Assembly: GCA_050011095.1 (NCBI GenBank)
Contig: JBEKJU010000254.1
Location: 1-5,585 of the forward strand
Length of the DNA stretch: 5,585 bases
Direction of reading: 5' to 3'
Origin: JBEKJU01 sp050011095
GTDB taxonomy: Bacteria; Desulfobacterota; Syntrophorhabdia; Syntrophorhabdales; WCHB1-27
Shown: in pieces, positions 1 through 5,036 of the stretch
Layout: every line of letters starts with the position of its first letter
How positions within the stretch are numbered: the first letter of the stretch is position 1
Translations under genes and position numbers: made by a program
The notes under the pieces: model-generated
What the model saw: the letters and a program-made list of their open reading frames with translations, nothing else
The model's database searches: none
Told to the model about the DNA's origin: nothing

Positions 1-449
1 GTCCAATAGTTGCACCTCGATGACCAGCCCATGGAAATACCGAGGGGAAGACCGACCACGAGCCCGATGAAGTAGCCCAAGAACAGGAGCCTCAGGGAAT
101 AGAGCGTGCTTATCCCGAGGGTGGCCCAGTCTGTAGCGAAAACACCCGCCACGCTCTCGATAGAGGGGAAATAGGGGAGAGGCAAGCTTCCCGATTTTAT
201 CGTCAGAAGCTCCCACACGATGGCGAGGCCCACGATCAGGGTCAAAAGAGGCGCCTTTTCATGGATTCTCGCCCTTATCCGGTCGATCCTGGACGAGACG
301 ACCAGACAGAAGACATACATGCCCGTGCCAAGGCAGGTCACAACGTCGAAAAACCTCCTGCCCACTACCGGCTGCCTGTCGGGCAGGAGGTAGTGGATCG
401 CCATGAAGGCGGCAATCGCGCATACGGACAGGGCGAGAGAAGAAGCCAT
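1..449 (-). CDS. ABC transporter permease B, NitT/TauT type (C-terminus outside window)
   Basis: Inner-membrane subunit of a binding-protein-dependent importer, with 149 residues visible before the window edge. Hydrophobic segments fall near residues 4-20, 34-52, 66-83 and 110-138. The last belongs to the conserved permease domain, preceded by the WELLTIK and LPYFPSIESV stretch typical of SsuC/TauC/NrtB-like proteins. The first two segments are an N-terminal extension beyond the usual six-helix core; permease A has the same extension, including an LLPDR motif (residues 21-25 here). The EAA loop that would contact the ATPase is not in the window. ATG at 449 is chosen, with only a weak GGA upstream. 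An in-frame GTG at 467, directly after an in-frame TAG and four bases past the binding-protein stop, would add MNRINN and is a real alternative. It is almost certainly co-transcribed with the preceding binding-protein gene. The family assignment is secure; the substrate is unknown. Confidence 0.88.
   Translation of the reverse strand, partial: MASSLALSVCAIAAFMAIHYLLPDRQPVVGRRFFDVVTCLGTGMYVFCLVVSSRIDRIRARIHEKAPLLTLIVGLAIVWELLTIKSGSLPLPYFPSIESVAGVFATDWATLGISTLYSLRLLFLGYFIGLVVGLPLGISMGWSSRCNYW
362..396 (-). repeat. strong stem-loop inside the permease B coding start
   Basis: CCACTACC at 362-369 pairs perfectly with GGTAGTGG at 389-396. Inside it, CTGCC at 372-376 pairs with GGCAG at 382-386. 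The two stems are separated by a two-by-two internal loop and closed by a five-base loop, giving 13 pairs in 35 bases. It lies 53-87 bases into the message and covers the codons of the LLPDR motif. It could slow translation or set mRNA stability, or be a by-product of the codons used. Confidence 0.5.
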
Positions 450-471
450 GTTGTTTATCCGGTTCACCTAC

Positions 472-1449
472 TTATTTTCCCTTATAGCTCGGAATCACCT
501 GGGCGAAGACGCGCGTGTAAAACGCGTTCTCATCGGTCGTCGACAGCAGTATTCCCTGCGCCTTCTGCTCCTTTATGTAGAGCTTGAGGTCCTGGCCGGC
601 CCGTTTGACACCCGGCTCCCATCTGTAGCTTTTCAGCAGTTTTGTGACCAGCGTGATGTTTCCCCCGGTATATTTGTGGTCCACCTCGATTTTCGCCGCC
701 TCTTCCGGGTTCCTGGCTACCGACTCGACCCCCCTCAACCATGCCTCGACGAGTTTCTTTGCAAGCTCCGGCTTTTTCGTGATGAAATCGGTCCTCAAAC
801 CGAGAAAGCAGCAATAGAGGTCTTTGTAAGGTTTGTCGATGGAGCTGCTGAAGATTCTCCTGTATCCACTCTTCTCGATGGCGATCTCTCCCCAGGAGTC
901 CCATATACCGATGGCGTCGATCTCACCCTTTTCCACTGCCTGTTGCATCTGCGGTCCGGGATAGGCCTTCCAGCTCACGTCCTTTTTGAAGTCTATGCCG
1001 AGCTTTCTCAGCTCAATCGCAAGAAGGATCATCGGTCCGCCGCCGATGGCCTCCACGCCGATGGTCTTCCCTTTCAGATCCCCGATTGACCTGACGCTGG
1101 AAGCTCCTGGCACCACGAGCTGGATGCACCCATTATGGATACCCGCGACAAGCCTGACATTCAGGCCCTGTTCGATCGGCTTGATCCATTTGAAGTTCCC
1201 CTGGGTTGCATCGATCTTCCCTGTTGCAAGACCTTCTTTCAATGACTCGAAGTCCATTTTCACAAGCTCGGCCTCGATGCCGACGTCCTTGAAGAAGCCT
1301 TTGTGATAGGCGGTAAATAGGGCTGCCTCGCAGGCCGAGCCGTTGTATCCGATGCGTACCTTCTCCGGATTGTCAGCTGATGCCCAATTCACCGATGCAG
1401 GGAGAAGAATCAACAGAGACGCCAAAACGGCTTTCAAAGCGCGCGTCAT
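472..1449 (-). CDS. periplasmic substrate-binding protein B of a NitT/TauT-type ABC importer
   Basis: A complete 325-residue protein that captures a small solute in the periplasm and hands it to the permease. Residues 1-25 form a Sec signal peptide: basic MTR, a hydrophobic stretch, and ASA before a likely cut at about 25/26. The mature part follows the NrtA/SsuA/TauA (NMT1-like) plan: an opening VRIGYNG strand, a GFFKDVGIEAELV segment, the SIGDLKGKTIGV hinge motif (about 121-132), and VEKGEIDAIGIWDSW (about 172-186). No lipobox is seen. The mature protein has four cysteines (C40, C108, C213, C214). The adjacent pair aligns with a pair in binding protein A. The ATG is firmly set by AAGGAGGT three bases upstream. 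This gene heads the left operon, and the permease B start lies only 5 to 23 bases after its stop. The class is clear; the ligand (nitrate, sulfonate, thiamine precursor or other) cannot be told from sequence. Confidence 0.9.
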   Translation of the reverse strand: MTRALKAVLASLLILLPASVNWASADNPEKVRIGYNGSACEAALFTAYHKGFFKDVGIEAELVKMDFESLKEGLATGKIDATQGNFKWIKPIEQGLNVRLVAGIHNGCIQLVVPGASSVRSIGDLKGKTIGVEAIGGGPMILLAIELRKLGIDFKKDVSWKAYPGPQMQQAVEKGEIDAIGIWDSWGEIAIEKSGYRRIFSSSIDKPYKDLYCCFLGLRTDFITKKPELAKKLVEAWLRGVESVARNPEEAAKIEVDHKYTGGNITLVTKLLKSYRWEPGVKRAGQDLKLYIKEQKAQGILLSTTDENAFYTRVFAQVIPSYKGK

Positions 1450-1452
1450 AAT

Positions 1453-1460
1453 ACCTCCTT
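1453..1460 (-). promoter_or_regulatory. ribosome binding site of binding protein B
   Basis: AAGGAGGT on the minus strand, a full match to the anti-Shine-Dalgarno sequence, ends three bases before the ATG at 1449. It fixes the start of the binding-protein gene and predicts strong translation, as expected for a periplasmic binder needed in excess over its permease. Confidence 0.85.
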
Positions 1461-1486
1461 GGGTATAGCGAGTAGGTAGTTACACG

Positions 1487-1504
1487 ATAGTATCAGTATA
1501 GTAT
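1487..1504. repeat. short direct repeat at the probable transcription start
   Basis: ATAGTAT occurs at 1487-1493 and again at 1498-1504, a period of 11 bases or about one helical turn. It sits just downstream of the -10 box. It may be a second protein-binding element or simply AT-rich promoter sequence. Confidence 0.3.
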
Positions 1505-1533
1505 TTATAATAATTGTTGCACCACTTTGTCAA
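1504..1533 (-). promoter_or_regulatory. sigma70-type promoter for the left operon
   Basis: On the minus strand a perfect -35 box TTGACA (1533-1528) is followed after 18 bases by TATAAA (1509-1504), five of six matches to the -10 consensus. TATTAT at 15 bases is a poorer alternative. Initiation would fall near 1497, giving a leader of roughly 48 bases before the binding-protein ATG. The surrounding AT-rich DNA contrasts with the GC-rich genes. The promoter is embedded in a perfect palindrome (1509-1541), so it is probably repressed by a bound regulator. Confidence 0.7.
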
Positions 1534-1541
1534 CAATTATT
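1509..1541. promoter_or_regulatory. palindromic operator overlapping the promoter
   Basis: AATAATTGTTG (1509-1519) and CAACAATTATT (1531-1541) are exact reverse complements, separated by 11 bases. The arm centres lie 22 bases apart, about two helical turns, which suits a dimeric or tetrameric regulator bound on one face. The right arm overlaps the -35 box and the left arm reaches the -10 box, so a bound protein would block RNA polymerase. Nested inside is TTGTCAACAA (1527-1536), itself a near palindrome with TTGT-NN-ACAA half-sites, of the general kind used by some GntR/FadR-type repressors. The regulator gene is not in the window. As RNA the sequence would also form a hairpin, but no U-run follows on either strand. 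Confidence 0.65.
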
Positions 1542-1583
1542 TTAGGGTAAAGCCGCATATATATGTACGGCTATGTACCCTAA
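1542..1583. repeat. second inverted repeat upstream of the promoter
   Basis: TTAGGGTA (1542-1549) pairs with TACCCTAA (1576-1583), eight perfect bases. Inside, AGCCG (1551-1555) pairs with CGGCT (1568-1572), around a loop containing the palindrome CATATATATG. The repeat starts at the base following the operator palindrome and lies about 45 to 86 bases upstream of the predicted transcription start, a usual place for an activator site. It could alternatively be a hairpin ending the right operon, but no T-run follows in either direction. Confidence 0.5.
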
Positions 1584-1597
1584 GCGATCTCTAAACA

Positions 1598-1616
1598 AAG
1601 GAGACAAAAAATGTAG
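1598..1616 (+). other. orphan ribosome binding site with an ATG-TAG start-stop pair
   Basis: On the plus strand AAAGGAG (1598-1604) is followed after six bases by ATG at 1611-1613 and at once by the stop TAG. Spacing and purine content are ideal, yet no protein follows; beyond it lies the convergent end of ridA. It may be a relic of a divergent gene lost by rearrangement, a minimal start-stop regulatory element, or chance. No good plus-strand promoter was found in front of it. Confidence 0.35.
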
Positions 1617-1661
1617 TTCGGCTGGAGAGAACAGACGTGGATATCCGTCACATGAAACCCC

Positions 1662-1687
1662 GGCCGTGTCCGAACCCTTTCACGGCC
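1662..1687 (-). terminator. possible stem-loop at the end of the right operon
   Basis: GGCCGTG (1662-1668) and CACGGCC (1681-1687) form a seven-pair GC-rich stem with a 12-base loop. It overlaps the ridA stop codon. No T-run follows directly, so it is not a standard intrinsic terminator and may only stabilise the 3' end. A second, exclusive pairing is possible: GTTCGG (1675-1670), in the loop of the first, can pair with CCGAAC (1621-1616), shortly before six T residues (1611-1606) on the minus strand. Either is weak evidence for termination here. Confidence 0.3.
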
Positions 1688-2141
1688 ACACCTCAACAAT
1701 CATTTCCACCTCCACCGGGGCGCCGAGCGGCAAGCCTCCGCATCCCACCGCCGATCTGACATGTACCCCTTCATCACCGAAAATCTCCAGAAGAAGGTCG
1801 GATGCGCCATTGAGCACGCGGGGATGATCCCTGAAATCCTCCCCGCTTCTGACATAGCCGGTAACCCTCACTATCTGCCTTATCCTGTCGAGACTTCCGA
1901 CCACGTCCCTAACCGCGGCCAGACAGTTCAAAGCTGCTATTCTCGCACATTCCCGCGCTTCGTCGAGAGAGACCTCCCGGCCGACCCTTCCCTCGAATTT
2001 AAGTCTCCCCCCGACGAGCGGAAGCTGGCCTGAAACAAACACATAAATCCCTGAAAGGACTGCGGGGGTGTATGACGCCACGGGCCTCGCGACCTCGGGC
2101 AACGTGATTTCCAAATCCTTCAGCCTTTGTTCGATTTTCAT
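1680..2141 (-). CDS. RidA/YjgF/UK114-family enamine/imine deaminase
   Basis: A 153-residue cytosolic protein of the family that hydrolyses reactive enamines and imines such as 2-aminoacrylate released by PLP enzymes; members work as trimers. Family features are GIYVFVSGQLPLVGG near 31-45, the central YVRSGEDF near 97-103, and the C-terminal VRSAVG followed by LPLGAPVEVEMIVEV. R129 matches the substrate-binding arginine of E. coli RidA (Arg105), so an active deaminase is likely. The pattern resembles the longer ~150-residue RidA-like subgroup rather than the ~128-residue E. coli type. The start at 2141 is chosen because GGAG lies seven bases upstream and homology begins there; the frame stays open to 2234, but the added residues look non-coding. 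It is the last gene of the right operon, 68 bases after the ATPase. A role in clearing aminoacrylate made by the nearby cysteine synthase is inferred from context. Some family members have other functions. Confidence 0.85.
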   Translation of the reverse strand: MKIEQRLKDLEITLPEVARPVASYTPAVLSGIYVFVSGQLPLVGGRLKFEGRVGREVSLDEARECARIAALNCLAAVRDVVGSLDRIRQIVRVTGYVRSGEDFRDHPRVLNGASDLLLEIFGDEGVHVRSAVGCGGLPLGAPVEVEMIVEVWP

Positions 2142-2209
2142 CCTTCCTCTCCACCTTTTCGAATTTCCGCCCGACCCTGAATAATCCATAGTGCCGGCCG
2201 CTTCACCTT

Positions 2210-3034
2210 TTAAATCCTGTCGCCCGGAGGGCACACTATTCGGTCCGACGAGAGCTGGCTCACCACGTCCTCCTGAAGAAGCTCGATCAGATGGTTTCGA
2301 AGGAGCTGAACGCGGTCGTTCCGGTACAACTCCCGACGGACTCTGGGCCTCGGGATATCGACCGTGCGAATCTCCTTGACCCTGCCCGGATTCATGCCCA
2401 TTACGACCACCGTGCCCGCGAGGATCATGGCCTCATCCACGTCGTGGGTAACGAAGACAATGGTCTTCGGCTTCTCCGCCCCCTCCCGCTGCCAGAGCCG
2501 GAGCAACAGGTCCTGGAGCCTCGCCCTGGTCACGGCGTCTACCGCCCCAAATGGCTCGTCCATAAGAAGGATCGGCGGGTTCATGGCGAAGGCCCGCGCG
2601 ATGGCGGCCCTCTGTCGCATGCCCCCGGACATCCGCGAGGGAAGTTGGTGGAAGGCCTGGGGGAGGCCCACGAGGTCCAAAAACTCCTGGGCGACCTCTC
2701 TGAGCTGCCACCCCAAATGGTGCGGGAACGCCTGTTTAAGGGCGAGAACGATATTCTCCCCCGCCGACATCCAGGGGAACAGGGTATAGTCCTGGAAGGC
2801 GATGCCACGGTCGAGGCCCGGACCTGTCACCCTCTCGCCGTTGATGTAGACTGCGCCCGAAGAGGGGGCTGTAAGACCGGCGAGAAGCCTCACGAGGGAG
2901 CTCTTTCCGGCGCCGGACGGCCCGAGGAGGCACACGAATTCGCCTTCGTCGATCGTCAGTACGATATCCTCCAGAATGAGCTGTTGGCCGTAAGACAGGC
3001 TGACCCTGTCGAACACGATGCCTCCGACGTCCAC
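2210..3034 (-). CDS. ABC transporter ATP-binding protein, NrtD/SsuB/TauB type
   Basis: A 274-residue cytoplasmic ATPase that powers import as a dimer bound to the permeases. All nucleotide-site motifs are intact: Walker A GPSGAGKSS (38-46, K44), Q-loop Q81 in AFQDYTLFPW, signature MSGGMRQR (135-142), Walker B ILLMDEPF with catalytic E160, D-loop AVDAV (164-168), and switch histidine H197 in FVTHDVDEA. Length and the C-terminal region (MGMNPGRV, IPRPR) match the nitrate/sulfonate/taurine subfamily. Translation starts at GTG 3034: AAGGAG lies six bases upstream and overlaps the stop of the preceding cysteine synthase gene (TAAGGAG), a sign of tight operon coupling. It should serve permease A. 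As the only ATPase in the window it could also serve permease B, which is inference. Confidence 0.93.
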   Translation of the reverse strand: MDVGGIVFDRVSLSYGQQLILEDIVLTIDEGEFVCLLGPSGAGKSSLVRLLAGLTAPSSGAVYINGERVTGPGLDRGIAFQDYTLFPWMSAGENIVLALKQAFPHHLGWQLREVAQEFLDLVGLPQAFHQLPSRMSGGMRQRAAIARAFAMNPPILLMDEPFGAVDAVTRARLQDLLLRLWQREGAEKPKTIVFVTHDVDEAMILAGTVVVMGMNPGRVKEIRTVDIPRPRVRRELYRNDRVQLLRNHLIELLQEDVVSQLSSDRIVCPPGDRI

Positions 3035-3044
3035 CCTTTTCTCC

Positions 3045-3971
3045 TTACACCTGAAAGAGGGGCGTGCTCAGGTATCGTTCCCCGGTGTCCGGCAGTATGG
3101 CCACAATCAGTTTTCCCCTGTTTTCGCTTCTCCGCCCGATCTGCAGGGCGGCAAAGGCTGCCGCTCCCGACGAGATGCCCACGAGCAGTCCCTCCTCCCG
3201 CGCGAGCCTGCGCGCCGTTTCAATAGCCTCATCGTTCTTCACCTTGAAGATCTCGTCTACGAGCGCGAGATCAAGCACCTCCGGAACGAATCCCGCGCCT
3301 ATCCCCTGGATCTGGTGGGGACCGGGCATACCGCCCGACAGGACGGGTGATTCGTGCGGCTCGACCGCGACGGCCGTGAAATCGGGTTTGCGCGCCTTGA
3401 TAACCTGGGCTACCCCTGTCACCGTTCCCCCTGTGCCGACGCCAGCCACGACGATATCGACCAATCCGTCCGTATCCTCCCATATCTCTTCCGCCGTTGT
3501 GGCCCGGTGCACCGCGGGATTCGCCGGGTTCCTGAATTGTTGTGGGATGAAGGAATGGGGAATCTGGGCCGCCAGCTCTTCCGCCTTCCGTATCGCCCCC
3601 GGCATGCGCTCGGCCCCCCGTGTCAGGACAAGCTCAGCCCCGTATGCCTTGAGCAGGTTCCTGCGCTCGATGCTCATGGTATCCGGCATGGTAAGGATGA
3701 GGCGATAGCCTTTGGCGGCTGCCACGAAGGCCAGGGCTATGCCCGTATTGCCGCTTGTCGGTTCGATGATGACCGTCTCTGCCGTGATAAGCCCCTTCTC
3801 CTCCGCATCCTTGATCATGGCATAGCCGATGCGGTCCTTAACGCTTCCAGCGGGGTTGAAGGACTCTATCTTCGCCACTATCCTGGCTGGAAGGCCTGCG
3901 GTTATCCTGTTTAATCGCAGAAGGGGCGTCCTTCCTATCAGTTCCGTCAGATTCTCGCTAATCCTCGCCAT
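3045..3971 (-). CDS. cysK: cysteine synthase (O-acetylserine sulfhydrylase), CysK type
   Basis: A 308-residue PLP enzyme of fold type II. The family reaction replaces the acetyl group of O-acetylserine with sulfide to give cysteine, through a bound aminoacrylate. Visible sites are the PLP lysine K45 in NPAGSVKDR, the substrate loop PTSGNTG (71-77), MPDTMSIERR (95-104), QFRNPANP (145-152), the phosphate-binding GTGGT (179-183), the pyridine-ring serine in GISSGAA (S268), and the C-terminal PDTGERYLST (294-303). All key residues are present and the length is normal, so the enzyme should be active. The protein contains no cysteine. GGGAGG lies eight bases before the ATG. It sits 41 bases after permease A and 10 before the ATPase, an unusual place for cysK; no serine acetyltransferase (cysE) is in the window. 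A related reaction, such as use of thiosulfate, O-phosphoserine, cyanide or another nucleophile, cannot be excluded from sequence alone. Confidence 0.9.
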   Translation of the reverse strand: MARISENLTELIGRTPLLRLNRITAGLPARIVAKIESFNPAGSVKDRIGYAMIKDAEEKGLITAETVIIEPTSGNTGIALAFVAAAKGYRLILTMPDTMSIERRNLLKAYGAELVLTRGAERMPGAIRKAEELAAQIPHSFIPQQFRNPANPAVHRATTAEEIWEDTDGLVDIVVAGVGTGGTVTGVAQVIKARKPDFTAVAVEPHESPVLSGGMPGPHQIQGIGAGFVPEVLDLALVDEIFKVKNDEAIETARRLAREEGLLVGISSGAAAFAALQIGRRSENRGKLIVAILPDTGERYLSTPLFQV

Positions 3972-4012
3972 TTGTTGTTCCTCCCTGTCTCTTTGTCTTT
4001 ATCGCGCGGCGG

Positions 4013-5023
4013 CTACTGGCGCCACCTGAGCAAATGCTTTTCCACCCTGTCGAATCCGAACATGATTGCGGTGACTACCACGCCGGTATAGAGAATGCCG
4101 ACGATGACCCGCGGATAGTCCGCGAAGTCGGAAAAATACTTAACCCACCAGCCCAGACCCGACGTGGCGCCAATCATCTCCGCGGCGGTGAGCAGGATGA
4201 AGGACATGGCCAGCCCGATTGTGGCCCCCGTCACTATTGACGGGAGTGTGGCGGGGAAGATTACTTTCGTGATCATGGTGCGATGATCGAGCTTCAGCAC
4301 CCGCGCGGAGTCGATCAACCGGCCCTCGATCGTATGAACCCCGTTCAAGGTGTTGATAAAGACGGGCCAAAAAGCGCCGATGAAGATAACGAACATGGAC
4401 GAAAGCATGAACGTCGGCAACATGACGATGGCGTAGGGGATGTACACGGTCGGGGGCACCGGGCCGAGCACCCTCGTTATGGGGGTTACGGTCCTCCTCA
4501 GCCTGCCGACCCAGCCCGCGATCAGCCCCAGGGGCACGGCCGCAAGAAGGGCGCTTCCATAACCGACGAGGAGGATCTCCAACGACCCGATGGCCCCCCT
4601 GAGCTCCGCCGGGGCCTCCTTGATAAAGAGTACCAGCACGGACGCCGGGGAGGGGAAGAGCAGTCTGTCGAGGACGCCAAGCTTGACGGTGAGGAGTTGC
4701 CAGACCCCCATCACTCCGAAGAGGAGGGCGAGAAGATCGCCGGCTGTCCGGACCTTCTCCTCTTCTTTGCCGAAAGCCGCGTATACAAGATAGACCACCT
4801 CGACGAGCGCCAGGAAGACCCGGTAGAATTGGACATGGGCGTCGGGTCTCCGATCAGGCAGGAGCTGGAGGCAGATGAGGGCGACAAAAAGGATGTTCGG
4901 AACCACAGCCAACTTATGCGGCCATATTACGCCCCGGTGTCTACCCCTCGGCTCTGCCCTCGCAGCCGCTTTCTCCTGCCCGCCTGATCCAGGGAGGGTT
5001 GCCTCCTTCGTCATATCGTTCAT
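4013..5023 (-). CDS. ABC transporter permease A with N-terminal two-helix extension, NitT/TauT type
   Basis: A 336-residue inner-membrane permease, longer than the ~250-280 usual for SsuC/TauC. A charged cytosolic-looking stretch (1-35) is followed by two added hydrophobic segments (about 39-55 and 66-84, with LLPDR at 54-58). The permease core follows, with helices near 95-112, 147-171, 193-215, 211-225, 260-282 and 305-324. Core landmarks are WQLLTVK (108-114), LLFPSPASVL (121-130), LGPVPPTVYIPYAIVMLP (186-203) and GATSGLGWWV (285-294). The ATPase-contact EAA loop is DSARVLK at 238-244, ending in IFPATLP (255-261). The usual glycine of the EAA motif is K244 here. The start at 5023 is not supported by a clear ribosome site. 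An in-frame ATG at 5014 with GGGA eight bases upstream is as likely and would remove three residues. It lies 13 bases after binding protein A in the same operon. Solute unknown. Confidence 0.88.
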   Translation of the reverse strand: MNDMTKEATLPGSGGQEKAAARAEPRGRHRGVIWPHKLAVVPNILFVALICLQLLPDRRPDAHVQFYRVFLALVEVVYLVYAAFGKEEEKVRTAGDLLALLFGVMGVWQLLTVKLGVLDRLLFPSPASVLVLFIKEAPAELRGAIGSLEILLVGYGSALLAAVPLGLIAGWVGRLRRTVTPITRVLGPVPPTVYIPYAIVMLPTFMLSSMFVIFIGAFWPVFINTLNGVHTIEGRLIDSARVLKLDHRTMITKVIFPATLPSIVTGATIGLAMSFILLTAAEMIGATSGLGWWVKYFSDFADYPRVIVGILYTGVVVTAIMFGFDRVEKHLLRWRQ

Positions 5024-5036
5024 CCCGGCACCGGTA

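Noticed and set aside
403..1089. Plus-strand open frame of about 228 codons
   Set aside because: It is antisense to the clear substrate-binding protein B gene and has no recognisable domain or good ribosome site.
1509..1541. Palindrome read as an intrinsic terminator
   Set aside because: The arms are AT-rich, no T-run follows on either strand, and it coincides with a strong -35/-10 pair, so an operator is the better reading.
1450..1679. Possible riboswitch, tRNA or CRISPR element in the junction
   Set aside because: The predicted leader is only about 48 bases, no cloverleaf or conserved aptamer core is seen, and there are no spaced repeats.
1573..1827. Plus-strand frame starting at 1573 in the intergenic region
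   Set aside because: It begins inside an inverted repeat without a ribosome site and runs antisense into ridA; no family resemblance.
2142..2234. N-terminal extension of RidA starting at 2234
   Set aside because: The extra 31 residues overlap the ATPase end, look non-coding, and the ATG at 2141 has its own ribosome site where family similarity begins.
2291..3226. Long plus-strand open frame of about 311 codons
   Set aside because: It lies antisense to the ATPase gene, whose motifs are all intact. Its translation is low in complexity, rich in Arg, Gly, His and Pro, and shows no family pattern; it is a shadow of GC-rich codons.
4283..4987. Plus-strand open frame of about 234 codons
   Set aside because: It is antisense to permease A. 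Its highly charged Asp/Glu/His/Arg-rich translation is the usual mirror of membrane-protein codons.
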